Notes: generated by a model from the sequence alone, not told the origin. A DNA stretch of 64,000 bases from Bacteroidota bacterium (GCA_018268055.1 JAFDXF010000064.1:1-64000); one strand, 5' to 3'; positions 7,532 to 16,429 are shown, counted from the first letter of the stretch. A program made the numbers and translations.

Positions 7532-10087
7532 TTATTTATTCTTCAGCTTATATCTTAAACCACTGTAAATCATCCTGCCGGAAACTGGCCCCCAAACCAT
7601 TGAAGCATCAAAATAATTGCTGAAAGGATGGGCAGCATCTATGATGACTGATTTCTGTTTGAAATTTCCTAAGTTTTCAGAACCGAGGTACAATTCAAAG
7701 TTTTTACCAAATTGTTTACTGATTTGTGCATTGGCCAGCACATATCCGGGGGAATAATTGCCCATTTGTTTATCCACCGGATTAGAAGCTGTATTAGGTA
7801 AACGTTTCGAAGAAAGCCATTGCATTGTATAATCAAATTTCCATCCGCCTTTTGCTTCATAAGCCAGATTGATAAATGCTCTGTGTTTTGCTGTAAGCGG
7901 TTTTTCCATAAGATTTCCGCTATACGTAGTTTTTACATTTAGCCATCTGTAAGCAGCACGCACATCAAAGCCCGGCAGTAATGGATAGTTTACTTCTAAC
8001 TGAATGCTGGTGGAATATGATTTGCCAATCAAGTTGTAGAAATATACTTTTTGCGGGCTAGCGTCAACATCTACAACTACTTGATTGTTGAATTGAGTAT
8101 GATAAGCATCCAAACTTATAGAACCTGTTCTATTTTGTTTTTTAAAATTTTGTACAATACCTATCCCATAGTTTGTTGCTTTTTCAGGCTGCAATCCATA
8201 TCCATAAGAACTGCTTCCGTTAATTACAAACTGGCGGGCACTTGCCATCAACCCTGTATTCTCTGCAAAAATATTGGCAGTGCGGAAACCGGAGCCTGCT
8301 GAAAAACGGAAACTGGTATTTTTTCCGGCTGTATATTTTGCATGAAGTCTTGGTGTGATTTGCGTTTTGTATTGATTGTGAAAATCAGAACGTATTCCGG
8401 CAATCACATCTAAGTTTTTGATTCCATTGAAAGTGTATTCAAAAAATAAACCGGGTACGTTTTCTATACGATTGAAATTAGTCAGTTTGTATTTTTCATT
8501 GTATTTATCATAAGCCCAACTAAATCCTGTTCTGAATTTATGATTGCTATTGCCAATGATAGATTGATAAATCAAATTGGCATAAAAACTTTTTTGATCT
8601 CCTGTATATGATGTTAATCCGTAATAAGCATCACTTTTATAGCGAACGCCACTTATCATAAATCCAATGCTTTTATATTTTTGTTGCGGAAACACGTAAC
8701 CAATTTTTGTTTGCGCTTCATATTGTTCAGCAGTTAGTCCAGCACCATAAGCATTTGTCGTGAATTTATCTGTCGTAGGATTGAAATCTACTTGCCCTGC
8801 TTGTCTCTTATCTTTTAAAGCTTTGATAGCTGTTTGAAAAATGAATCCTTTGTTGTCAATATATTTCCAACGATTGACAACGTTTATTTGATTTCCGATT
8901 GGTAAATCCAAAAAGCCATCTTTGTTCTTATCTGTTTTCATGGATACATTATTGCCGTGCAGTAATAGGGCAGAGCTCCATTTATTATTTATCTTCTGGG
9001 CAATGTTTACGTTAGCTTCAAGACGTCCCATATCATTTCCATATAGATTGACCAACAGCTTTTCCGGACCATCCGGTTTTTTCTCTTCTACATTTATTTG
9101 CCCTGCTATACTTTCATATCCATTTACTACGGAGCCTGTTCCTTTTGTTACTTGAATACTTTCTACCCAAGGGCCGGGAATAAACGTCAATCCAAAGCTA
9201 CCGGGGAGCCCACGCAAAGCGGGTAAATTTTCAACGAGCATTTGAGAATAATTTCCGGACAGCCCGAGTAGTTGTATTTGCTTCATTCCGGTTACTGCAT
9301 CCGCATAGCTTACGTCAACAGATGGACTGGTTTCAAAACTCTCACTCAAATTACAACATGCTGCTTTAGTCAATTCACGAGCACCAAGATTCAATGTATT
9401 CAAAGTACTTAAACGGGAAATGTATGAAGAAGGCGTTCTCGATGTTACGACTACTTCATTTAACTTATTGTTGCCGGAGCTTTTTAAAATAATTTTTAAA
9501 TCATCTACTTCAGAAATCTTTAAGGTATCCGAAACAAAGCCAACGTAACTAACTTGAACCGTTGCAGGCAATGCAACAGACATTCTAAAAATCCCGGTAC
9601 TGTCCGTTACAATTGTGCTGCTGTTGTGACTAATATATTTTATGTAAGCATTGGCAAGTGGAGTAAATTTTCCCTTGTTGTTTTCTTCCAAAACAATACC
9701 CGTGATGAGATGTTCGGTGGGATTGATAGGATTTTTGCCGGTATCGGAAGTCCCATCTTTTCTAATATAATGACAACATTCAGGAAGTTTTTCATAGGTC
9801 TCAGCTTTTGCAACATAGTCTTCCGTATCATGCCCGGCATCTGCAATTTTCTGTTCAATTTTTGCCTTCGTTATTTTTAATGAGTCATAACTTACTATGA
9901 GCAAATGTGTTTCTACATTCCAGTTTGCTTTGTAAACGCCTACTTTATGTGCAGCGTTCTCGATACGTTCTTTACACATCTCACATGCACCCCAGATTTT
10001 AATGGTATCTGTTTTGCTGTTCTTTTTTTGTGCTTGTAAAATAAATGTTGATAAAATACTAATGGATAAAAATAAAATACGTTTCAT
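7532..10087 (-). CDS. TonB-dependent receptor with N-terminal heavy-metal-associated (HMA) domain
   Basis: Outer-membrane receptor of 851 aa with an unusual order: signal peptide (1-19), HMA domain (about 25-90) with metal-binding pair C35-x-x-C38 in GACEMCKERIE, a CCH triplet at 104-106, a carboxypeptidase-regulatory-like beta domain (about 127-205), a plug, and a beta-barrel ending in MIYSGLRYKLKNK. TonB receptors import bulky ligands such as metal chelates. The HMA module suggests a soft metal ion such as copper, by inference. The GAxxAGHDTEDYxA....YxxLPxCC-type layout recurs in the separate HMA protein at 17084-17491. The upstream gene is an HYC_CC_PP family protein 72 bp away on the same strand, probably one transcript. 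Confidence 0.9.
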   Translation of the reverse strand: MKRILFLSISILSTFILQAQKKNSKTDTIKIWGACEMCKERIENAAHKVGVYKANWNVETHLLIVSYDSLKITKAKIEQKIADAGHDTEDYVAKAETYEKLPECCHYIRKDGTSDTGKNPINPTEHLITGIVLEENNKGKFTPLANAYIKYISHNSSTIVTDSTGIFRMSVALPATVQVSYVGFVSDTLKISEVDDLKIILKSSGNNKLNEVVVTSRTPSSYISRLSTLNTLNLGARELTKAACCNLSESFETSPSVDVSYADAVTGMKQIQLLGLSGNYSQMLVENLPALRGLPGSFGLTFIPGPWVESIQVTKGTGSVVNGYESIAGQINVEEKKPDGPEKLLVNLYGNDMGRLEANVNIAQKINNKWSSALLLHGNNVSMKTDKNKDGFLDLPIGNQINVVNRWKYIDNKGFIFQTAIKALKDKRQAGQVDFNPTTDKFTTNAYGAGLTAEQYEAQTKIGYVFPQQKYKSIGFMISGVRYKSDAYYGLTSYTGDQKSFYANLIYQSIIGNSNHKFRTGFSWAYDKYNEKYKLTNFNRIENVPGLFFEYTFNGIKNLDVIAGIRSDFHNQYKTQITPRLHAKYTAGKNTSFRFSAGSGFRTANIFAENTGLMASARQFVINGSSSYGYGLQPEKATNYGIGIVQNFKKQNRTGSISLDAYHTQFNNQVVVDVDASPQKVYFYNLIGKSYSTSIQLEVNYPLLPGFDVRAAYRWLNVKTTYSGNLMEKPLTAKHRAFINLAYEAKGGWKFDYTMQWLSSKRLPNTASNPVDKQMGNYSPGYVLANAQISKQFGKNFELYLGSENLGNFKQKSVIIDAAHPFSNYFDASMVWGPVSGRMIYSGLRYKLKNK

Positions 10088-10159
10088 GTAAATAATAATT
10101 TTAAGCCTGATGAATAATTAAAGTCAGTTATTCAGTACGGTTGAAACAACCGGGCAAAA

Positions 10160-10543
10160 TCAAATTTTGAAAACGCAATAATATATGTTTGAGCCCTCCG
10201 GATATAATGGAGGTGGCTTTTGCAATTGAATGATACTGATTGGATGTTCAATAAGTGTGTAAGCAATCAGTGTGTTTTGAGGAATAGGTGCTACAATGGA
10301 TGGTGCATGAATGGTGAAATCAACTTTAGGTGTTTGTTTTTGGTCCGCCTTTAGTTTGATTTGTACTTTTTTATACTTGCAACATTTTTTATTTTTCTTT
10401 CCGGGACAGTTGTTGTCTTCTTTCTTTATTTCATTGATAGAAACTGTTTTCAACTTGCCGCAACAATAAAAATAGTTCAATGTTACTCCGTAAGAGGCAA
10501 CACTGTAACTAATCAAAAGCAGTATGACAAGCAATTTTTTCAC
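10160..10543 (-). CDS. HYC_CC_PP-type small exported Cys-rich protein
   Basis: Protein of 127 aa with a signal peptide (MKKLLVILLLISYSVASYG) and paired cysteines C27-C28 (NYFYCCGKL), C46 and C54-C55 (KKCCKYKK), then a KPPPLYP motif near the C-terminus. This is the layout of the Bacteroidota family named HYC_CC_PP (assigned from memory of the motif order). The Cys pairs suggest metal binding. It precedes the HMA-TonB receptor on the same strand, which fits envelope metal handling. It starts at GTG 10543; a -7 box ends only 5 nt upstream, implying a leaderless transcript. Confidence 0.78.
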   Translation of the reverse strand: MKKLLVILLLISYSVASYGVTLNYFYCCGKLKTVSINEIKKEDNNCPGKKNKKCCKYKKVQIKLKADQKQTPKVDFTIHAPSIVAPIPQNTLIAYTLIEHPISIIQLQKPPPLYPEGSNIYYCVFKI

Positions 10544-10548
10544 CGTTG

Positions 10549-10556
10549 CAAAGGTA
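10549..10556 (-). promoter_or_regulatory. -7 box TACCTTTG for the HYC_CC_PP/TonB unit
   Basis: Minus-strand TACCTTTG, an exact TAnnTTTG match, ending 5 nt before the GTG start at 10543. A TTG about 22 nt upstream could be the -33 element. The start site would fall on or next to the start codon. The remaining spacer up to 10780 holds nothing else I can name. Confidence 0.6.
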
Positions 10557-10795
10557 ATGCACGTACATTTTAAAATACCAAGTGTATTGTGAATAAGTGT
10601 ATATAATTGTTAAAGTACTGTAAAAAGAAGTGTGTTTTGATTTGTTTTAAGGTGGTTTATTCTGATTGATTAGCGTTGAATATTGATTAAACGGAATTAC
10701 AAATAATTTAAACGCTCAGTTTTATTTTATCCAACAAAATATGAACGAGCATTATTTATGTCATATATCTTACATAAGCATTGTTTGTCAGTTAT

Positions 10796-10803
10796 TATCT
10801 TTG
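10796..10803 (+). promoter_or_regulatory. -7 box TATCTTTG of pruA
   Basis: Exact TAnnTTTG match 19 nt before ATG 10823. Because it lies inside the longer open frame that begins at 10781, it argues for the ATG at 10823 as the true start. Confidence 0.6.
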
Positions 10804-10822
10804 CAACCTAAATTTTAACACT

Positions 10823-12454
10823 ATGCAAGTTGGTACTTTCTCTTATCCAATGCCGGTTAATGAACCTGTTCATCATTATAGCCCCGGAAGCCCCGAAAAA
10901 AAACGTTTGAAAGAAGTTTTGGCAATGCTTAAAAAAGAAGAAGCAGATATACCTATGTATATCGGATCAAAAGAAGTTCGTACAGGAAAAAAAGTAGCCA
11001 TACATCCACCACATGAAACCAAACACACTTTAGGATATTTCCACGCCGGTGAAGAGAAGCATTTAAAACAAGCAATAGAAGCAGCACTTGCCGCTAAAGA
11101 AGCTTGGGCCAATATGAGTTGGGAAAATCGTGCAAATATCTTTTTGAAAGCAGCAGACCTGATTGCAACAAAATATCGCCCATACTTGAATGGCACAACA
11201 ATGCTGGGGCAAAGTAAAAATGCTTTCCAAGCAGAGATTGATAGCGCTTGTGAGATTATAGATTTCCTTCGCTTCAATGTACATTTCTTATCAGAGATTT
11301 ATAAACAACAACCCATCAGCAGCCCGGGAATTCACAATCGTATGGAGTATCGCCCACTCGAAGGATTTGTATTGGCTGTAACACCGTTTAATTTTACAGC
11401 AATAGGAGGGAACTTACCTACCTCTGCTGCTATGTGTGGCAATGTAGTGGTTTGGAAACCTGCCAATACACAAATTTATTCAGCGCAAATGTTTATGCGT
11501 ATTTTGAAGGAAGCTGGTTTGCCGGATGGTGTGATTAATTTGATTTATGTAGATGGACCTACTGTAGGAAAAGTGTGTTTCAATCACCGAGAATTTGCCG
11601 GAGTACATTTTACAGGTTCAACCGGTGTGTTCAATAACATGTGGGAAACAATAGGTAAGAATATGGCGATGTATAAATCTTATCCACGCATCGTAGGCGA
11701 AACAGGAGGAAAAGATTTTGTGATTGCACATAAATCAGCTGATCCTGATATTGTAGCTACAGCATTACTACGCGGTGCATTTGAATATCAAGGACAAAAA
11801 TGCTCTGCAGCATCTCGGGCATATATTCCTTCCAACATTGCAGAAGAAGTTAAAAAGAAGCTCATTGCAGGTGTAAAGAGTTTTAAAATGGGAACGGTAG
11901 AAGATTTTACCAATTTTGTAAATGCCGTTATTGACGAGAAAAGTTTTAACAACATAAAGAGATATATCGATAACGCTAAAAAAGATCCGAAAGCAGAAAT
12001 ATGGGTTGGAGGAAAATGTGAAAGCAAAGAAGGTTGGTTTGTACAACCTACAGTGATTCATGCGAAAGATCCAAATTATGTAACGATGTGCGAGGAGATT
12101 TTCGGGCCAGTACTTACTGTGTATGTTTATCCGGCCAATAGTTTCGAAAAAACATTAGAGTTAGTTGATGCTACATCTCCTTATGCATTGACCGGTTCTA
12201 TTATTTCGCAAGACAGAACTGCAGTGGAATTGGCAACGAATAAATTAAGAAATACTGCCGGCAATTTTTATATTAATGATAAACCAACTGGAGCTGTTGT
12301 GGGGCAACAACCATTTGGCGGTGCCCGTGCAAGTGGTACCAATGATAAAGCCGGAAGTATTTTAAATCTTTATCGTTGGTTGAGTGCAAGAACTATTAAA
12401 GAAACATTTAATCCACCTACAGAATACGAATATGTGTTTATGAAGGAGAAGTAA
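10823..12454 (+). CDS. pruA: L-glutamate gamma-semialdehyde (P5C) dehydrogenase
   Basis: NAD-dependent oxidation of 1-pyrroline-5-carboxylate (glutamate semialdehyde) to glutamate, the second step of proline breakdown. With the ATG at 10823 the protein is 543 aa, the usual length of the stand-alone P5CDH family. The aldehyde-dehydrogenase signatures are visible: the cofactor segment VTPFNFTAIGG, VVWKPANT, the general base Glu in RIVGETGGKDF, and the nucleophile Cys in GQKCSAASR; the end has QQPFGGARASGTNDKAG. No proline dehydrogenase gene is in the window. It forms a single-gene unit with its own -7 box. The frame extends upstream to 10781, but a promoter box lies in that part. Confidence 0.95.
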   Translation: MQVGTFSYPMPVNEPVHHYSPGSPEKKRLKEVLAMLKKEEADIPMYIGSKEVRTGKKVAIHPPHETKHTLGYFHAGEEKHLKQAIEAALAAKEAWANMSWENRANIFLKAADLIATKYRPYLNGTTMLGQSKNAFQAEIDSACEIIDFLRFNVHFLSEIYKQQPISSPGIHNRMEYRPLEGFVLAVTPFNFTAIGGNLPTSAAMCGNVVVWKPANTQIYSAQMFMRILKEAGLPDGVINLIYVDGPTVGKVCFNHREFAGVHFTGSTGVFNNMWETIGKNMAMYKSYPRIVGETGGKDFVIAHKSADPDIVATALLRGAFEYQGQKCSAASRAYIPSNIAEEVKKKLIAGVKSFKMGTVEDFTNFVNAVIDEKSFNNIKRYIDNAKKDPKAEIWVGGKCESKEGWFVQPTVIHAKDPNYVTMCEEIFGPVLTVYVYPANSFEKTLELVDATSPYALTGSIISQDRTAVELATNKLRNTAGNFYINDKPTGAVVGQQPFGGARASGTNDKAGSILNLYRWLSARTIKETFNPPTEYEYVFMKEK

Positions 12455-12525
12455 TCAAATCCAAAGTTATTTGTGAACATCGTGTAAAAATTGAAAGTGA
12501 ACATGCTATGAAAGATACATTCAGA

Positions 12526-12533
12526 TATATTTG
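12526..12533 (+). promoter_or_regulatory. -7 box TATATTTG
   Basis: Exact TAnnTTTG match 26 nt before the ATG at 12560 of the outer-membrane barrel gene. No convincing -33 element. Confidence 0.5.
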
Positions 12534-12559
12534 CACGAAATTTTAAAAAAAATAAATTT

Positions 12560-13096
12560 ATGAAAAGAACAATTTTAATCCTTACCCTGATTTGCGGAAT
12601 GACAAGTGCTTATGCACAAGCGCCCAGTGGTTTTCAGTTAGGCGGTGGCCTTCGTATCAGTATCCCTACCGGTGATTTCAATAAGACGCACAGTTTTGGC
12701 TTAGGCCCTGAGCTGCAAGCGGAATATGGTTTTTCAGACAATGTAAGTGGTGTGATCACCACAGGCTATAGCAGCTTTTGGGGAAAGTCAGTTACTTCTA
12801 TCGGTGGTACATCTGTTAAATATAAAGCAGAAGGATATTTTCCTCTTTTGGCAGGTGCGAGAGTGTATGCACAAGGTGGTTTCTTTGCTGGTGCTCAATT
12901 AGGTCTTGGTGTATATACCTATAATGGAAATAGCAATAGCGGTTTTAACTGGCAACCTCAAGTTGGGTATAATGCCGATGGATATCAACTGTTATTAAAC
13001 TATAATGGTCTTACATCTAAGGGAAATAATATGAGCCACATTGCACTTAGCGCTATATATAAATTCAAAAGTGCTGTAAAAGGGAAGAAGAAGTAA
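12560..13096 (+). CDS. Outer-membrane beta-barrel protein
   Basis: Protein of 178 aa with a signal peptide (ending SAYAQ) followed by alternating beta-strand sequence with Gly and aromatic residues typical of small 8-stranded barrels (for example FQLGGGLRISIPTGDF, GLGPELQAEYGF, ARVYAQGGFFAGAQLGLG, and a last strand IALSAIYKFK). It ends in a Lys-rich tail rather than the usual terminal aromatic. It should sit in the outer membrane; its role is unknown. It is monocistronic, bounded by a -7 box upstream and a strong terminator downstream. Confidence 0.82.
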   Translation: MKRTILILTLICGMTSAYAQAPSGFQLGGGLRISIPTGDFNKTHSFGLGPELQAEYGFSDNVSGVITTGYSSFWGKSVTSIGGTSVKYKAEGYFPLLAGARVYAQGGFFAGAQLGLGVYTYNGNSNSGFNWQPQVGYNADGYQLLLNYNGLTSKGNNMSHIALSAIYKFKSAVKGKKK

Positions 13097-13134
13097 ACAA
13101 TATTTTTAACTCTTGATTAAAGAGTAACTTTATC

Positions 13135-13176
13135 AATCCGGAGATTTTTATCATAAATTCTCCGGATTTATTTTTT
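13135..13176 (+). terminator. Intrinsic terminator (possible pyrR leader element)
   Basis: AATCCGGAGA (13135-13144) pairs perfectly with TCTCCGGATT (13159-13168), followed by TATTTTTT. It closes the outer-membrane barrel gene. The left arm also matches the first 10 positions of the PyrR RNA-binding consensus, and pyrR starts 51 bp later; see findings. Confidence 0.85.
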
Positions 13177-13219
13177 AATAATATTCATTTCATCACTTTA
13201 GATTATATTCACATCAAAT

Positions 13220-13723
13220 ATGCAAACAATACTTTCATCAGGTGAATTGGCAGAAATCATTAAAGTTCTGGCGCAATCAATTTTAAAAAATCATCCTGTT
13301 ATGAGTGATGTAGTATTGGCCGGAATACAACGTGGTGGTGCAGTAGTAGGAGCGCAAATAGTAGCCGAAATTCAAAAGTTAAATCCTGAGGTCAATGTAA
13401 AAAATGGTCAATTAGATATTACTTTTTACAGAGATGATATTAGAAATACGATTTTATCTCCAGATCCTATGAATATGCCTTTTGACATAGAAAATAAAAC
13501 CGTAATCTTAATTGATGATGTACTTTTTACGGGAAGAACCATAAAGGCAGCATTAGATACTTTATTGGACTATGGACGACCTGCCAAAGTGGAACTATGT
13601 GTACTGATAGACCGCAAAGAACACCGGCAGTTCCCGATACAAGCAGATTATATTGGAAAATCGGTAACGTCAACCAAATCGGAAAAAGTAAAATTAATTG
13701 ATAATGAAGTAGTGATTTTATAA
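13220..13723 (+). CDS. pyrR: PyrR, pyrimidine regulator / uracil phosphoribosyltransferase
   Basis: Member of the type I phosphoribosyltransferase family, 167 aa. The PRPP-binding motif VILIDDVLFTGRTIKAAL is complete and the QRGG segment near the N-terminus and DITFYRDDI segment fit PyrR. PyrR converts uracil and PRPP to UMP and in many bacteria binds pyr leader RNA to cause attenuation. In Bacteroidota the RNA-binding role is not well established. The aspartate carbamoyltransferase gene follows 121 bp later on the same strand, supporting a role in pyrimidine metabolism. Confidence 0.93.
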   Translation: MQTILSSGELAEIIKVLAQSILKNHPVMSDVVLAGIQRGGAVVGAQIVAEIQKLNPEVNVKNGQLDITFYRDDIRNTILSPDPMNMPFDIENKTVILIDDVLFTGRTIKAALDTLLDYGRPAKVELCVLIDRKEHRQFPIQADYIGKSVTSTKSEKVKLIDNEVVIL

Positions 13724-13844
13724 AAATGTTTTTGATAAAAGTCTTTTTGCTAATTTTTAAAATGAAATAGGAAAAGAGACTCACTTAAAATAAATCAACA
13801 ACATCTGTAATTTTCTTGTTTAGAAACTATAACTTCGCTTTTTA

Positions 13845-14777
13845 ATGCAACTATCTACCAGACATCTACTCGGCATTAAAGACCTTACACAGCAAGATAT
13901 TTCCCTTATTTTATCTACCGCAGTTCAATTTAAAGAAGTTTTGCAGCGCCCTGTCAAAAAAGTGCCTTCACTACGTGATGTTACAATCGTCAATCTTTTT
14001 TATGAGAACTCAACGAGAACAAGATTTTCGTTTGAATTGGCTGAAAAACGCCTTAGTGCGGATACTATCAATTTTGCCGTTTCCGGTTCTTCTGCCGCCA
14101 AAGGAGAAACTTTATTAGATACAGTGAACAATATTTTATCTATGAAAGTGGATATGGTAGTTATGCGACACAGTGCAAGTGGTGCACCACATTTTTTATC
14201 ACAGCATATACCGGCAGCCATCATCAATGCAGGAGATGGCATCAACGAGCATCCTACTCAGGCACTTTTAGATGCTTTTTCCATACAAGAGAAAATCGGA
14301 AAATTGGATGGGAATAAAATTGCTATAATTGGCGATATAATGCACAGTCGTGTGGCACAGAGCAATATTTATCTACTGAAGAAAATGGGAGCGGAGGTTA
14401 CGGTATGTGGCCCACCTACTTTGATTCCAAAATATATCGGTGAGGCCTTGGGTGTAAATGTAAGCTACAACCTTCAGGAAACATTAGCTTGGTGCGATGT
14501 AGCAAACGTATTACGGATTCAGTTGGAAAGACAAAATCAGGTGCTGTTTTCATCATTACGAGAATACAATATCGCTTATGGCATCAATAAAAAATTATTA
14601 GATAGTTTACATAAAGAAATTGTAATCATGCACCCCGGCCCGATCAACAGAGGTGTAGAAATAGATAGTGATGTTGCAGACAGTAAACAATCTATTATCT
14701 TGCAGCAGGTAGAAAACGGTGTGGCAGTGCGAATGGCAGTTTTATACCTTTTGTCAGGTAAGAACGAGATTTCATAG
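13845..14777 (+). CDS. pyrB: Aspartate carbamoyltransferase, catalytic subunit
   Basis: Condenses carbamoyl phosphate with aspartate, the committed step of pyrimidine synthesis. The 310-aa length is normal for the catalytic chain. Visible signatures are the carbamoyl-phosphate site STRTR (in FYENSTRTRFSFE), VMRHSASGAPH, HPTQALLDAFS and HPGPINRGVEI. No regulatory PyrI gene is in the window. It is preceded by pyrR and followed 41 bp later by coaD. A variant -7 box TAACTTCG (13830-13837) lies 7 nt before its ATG, so it may be transcribed independently of pyrR. Confidence 0.96.
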   Translation: MQLSTRHLLGIKDLTQQDISLILSTAVQFKEVLQRPVKKVPSLRDVTIVNLFYENSTRTRFSFELAEKRLSADTINFAVSGSSAAKGETLLDTVNNILSMKVDMVVMRHSASGAPHFLSQHIPAAIINAGDGINEHPTQALLDAFSIQEKIGKLDGNKIAIIGDIMHSRVAQSNIYLLKKMGAEVTVCGPPTLIPKYIGEALGVNVSYNLQETLAWCDVANVLRIQLERQNQVLFSSLREYNIAYGINKKLLDSLHKEIVIMHPGPINRGVEIDSDVADSKQSIILQQVENGVAVRMAVLYLLSGKNEIS

Positions 14778-14818
14778 TTTTTAAAACGATACATTTTCTC
14801 CTTTAAAAAATTTATATA

Positions 14819-15283
14819 ATGAGAATCTGCCTATTTCCCGGAACATTTGATCCCGTTACATTGGGACATGTAGATATTATCAATCGTGCCTTACCATTAT
14901 TTGATAAAATTGTGGTCGGTATTGGTGTGAATACTGCAAAAGCTCCCATGTTTTCAGCAGAACAAAGAGTGCAATGGATAAAAGACATTTATAAAGACGA
15001 TAAAAGAGTAGAAGGAGCAATTTATGAAGGACTAACCATTGATTTCTGTAAAAAAATTAATGCACAATTTATCTTACGCGGTATCCGATATGTAAGCGAT
15101 TTTGAATATGAAAAAACAATTGCCGATGCAAATCGCACAATGGATAAAACAATAGAAACGATATTTCTTACCGGCGAGCCTAAATATACCTCTGTGGCTT
15201 CCACTATTGTACGAGATATTATTCGTAATGGTGGTGATGCAAGCCATTTTTTGCCCGAAGAGGTTTACCAATCATTACATTAA
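14819..15283 (+). CDS. coaD: Phosphopantetheine adenylyltransferase
   Basis: Transfers AMP from ATP to 4'-phosphopantetheine, giving dephospho-CoA, the penultimate step of coenzyme A synthesis. Length 154 aa is standard. The nucleotidyltransferase motif GTFDPVTLGHVDII contains the T/HxGH catalytic signature, RGIRYVSDFEYE is the substrate loop, and TSVASTIVRDI corresponds to the family's ISSTxVR motif. It lies in a plus-strand run with pyrB upstream and a thioesterase gene 10 bp downstream, so those two probably share a transcript. Confidence 0.96.
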   Translation: MRICLFPGTFDPVTLGHVDIINRALPLFDKIVVGIGVNTAKAPMFSAEQRVQWIKDIYKDDKRVEGAIYEGLTIDFCKKINAQFILRGIRYVSDFEYEKTIADANRTMDKTIETIFLTGEPKYTSVASTIVRDIIRNGGDASHFLPEEVYQSLH

Positions 15284-15293
15284 TAATAGCAAG

Positions 15294-15725
15294 ATGTCTA
15301 TCTGGTTTAAGCAAGATCTTTCATTAAGTGATTTTGAAAGCATTGGCAAAGGAACACTTGCTGAGCATATTGGCATAGAATGGCTTGAACTAGGTACTGA
15401 TTTTCTGAAAGCTAAGATGCCGGTAGATCATCGTACAGTACAGCCTTATGGTTTATTACATGGCGGCGCTTCTTGTGTACTGGCGGAAACAATAGGAAGT
15501 GTTGCTTCTGCAATGGTTATTGATCATTCAAAATATTACTGCGTTGGCCTGGAAATAAATGCAAATCATATAAGAAGTGTAAAGAATGGATTTGTAATAG
15601 GGGAGGCAAAGCCGCTGCATTTAGGCGCTAGCACTCATGTATGGGATATTAAAATATATGATGAAAAAGAAAAATTAACCTGTATTAGTCGCTTAACTGT
15701 TGCTATAATAGCTCAGAAAAAATAA
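15294..15725 (+). CDS. Hotdog-fold thioesterase (PaaI/MenI-like)
   Basis: Acyl-CoA thioesterase-type protein of 143 aa. The hotdog signature QPYGLLHGGASCVLAETIGS contains the catalytic-region HGG and the following acidic residue typical of the PaaI/YdiI group. YdiI-type enzymes hydrolyse 1,4-dihydroxy-2-naphthoyl-CoA in menaquinone synthesis, and PaaI acts on phenylacetyl-CoA intermediates; the sequence alone does not decide. The frame is open upstream to 15207 inside coaD, but ATG 15294 falls 10 bp after the coaD stop and gives the family's normal N-terminus. It converges on the NUDIX gene with a 7-bp gap. Confidence 0.9.
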   Translation: MSIWFKQDLSLSDFESIGKGTLAEHIGIEWLELGTDFLKAKMPVDHRTVQPYGLLHGGASCVLAETIGSVASAMVIDHSKYYCVGLEINANHIRSVKNGFVIGEAKPLHLGASTHVWDIKIYDEKEKLTCISRLTVAIIAQKK

Positions 15726-15732
15726 AATTGAA

Positions 15733-16350
15733 CTATACGAGTGTTAATACTTCTACAACGGAAGGATAGCTTTCTAAAAAATAATTGGTTAATTGACGTG
15801 GTTTAACCCAAATCACTTTTTCAATATCTTCAATAGTTTGTGGTATTAATTGTTGCTGTCCATTTACTTTCATTTTATACCAATACGATTCTTTCAAAAC
15901 GAATGAAGTGCCTTGATGATAAGTGTGGTAGGTGACTATCAATGGTGAAAGAAGTTCTATATTTTTTAAACCTGTTTCTTCTTCTACTTCTCGAATAGCA
16001 CATTGTTCCAAAGTTTCATCTTCATCTAATTTCCCTTTAGGTAAATCCCATTTCCCTCTTCTGAAAATTAGTAAAATTTCATCTTTGTCGTTTTGCACTA
16101 ATCCGCCTGCAGCTTGTATTAATTCAAATTTTTTGAAAAATGTTTTTTTTAATTCTTCTAAACTTTGATGAAAAAATACACCGGCATGAACTTTTTCCTG
16201 CTGCATTTCATGAATCATTGTTTTTATTGTGTGAATATTCAGTTCATCAATAAATACAGCATCGTCGTGATGTATTAGTGGCTCTATTGTTTCATCAATA
16301 GCATCACATAGAAATAAAGGCTTGTTGCCAAAATAAATTTTTAGGTGCAT
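15733..16350 (-). CDS. NUDIX hydrolase
   Basis: Pyrophosphohydrolase of 205 aa. The NUDIX box is complete: GKLDEDETLEQCAIREVEEE followed by TGL, matching Gx5Ex7REUxEExGU. The N-terminal 90 or so residues are an extra region without a motif I recognise (IYFGNKPLFLCDAIDE onward), as often seen in Bacteroidota members. The substrate cannot be assigned; diphosphate-linked nucleotides are the usual targets. It is divergent from pyrE, and a perfect 10-bp inverted repeat lies directly before its start codon. Confidence 0.92.
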   Translation of the reverse strand: MHLKIYFGNKPLFLCDAIDETIEPLIHHDDAVFIDELNIHTIKTMIHEMQQEKVHAGVFFHQSLEELKKTFFKKFELIQAAGGLVQNDKDEILLIFRRGKWDLPKGKLDEDETLEQCAIREVEEETGLKNIELLSPLIVTYHTYHQGTSFVLKESYWYKMKVNGQQQLIPQTIEDIEKVIWVKPRQLTNYFLESYPSVVEVLTLV

Positions 16351-16379
16351 TTTAGTTTTGTTGCTTGCTCAAAACTAAA
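16351..16379. promoter_or_regulatory. 10-bp inverted repeat with -7 box upstream of the NUDIX gene
   Basis: TTTAGTTTTG (16351-16360) and CAAAACTAAA (16370-16379) are perfect inverted arms with a 9-nt spacer, starting right next to the NUDIX start codon. The distal arm read on the minus strand contains TAGTTTTG (16377-16370), a TAnnTTTG match placed 19 nt before the ATG. The dyad could therefore be promoter plus operator; that is inference. Confidence 0.45.
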
Positions 16380-16429
16380 TCAAATATTTGTTATCGTATT
16401 GAAAAGAGCAATATTTGCCATAGCACGTG

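Noticed and set aside
10781..10822. Upstream extension of pruA
   Set aside because: Contains the -7 box and does not match the family N-terminus; ATG 10823 is preferred.
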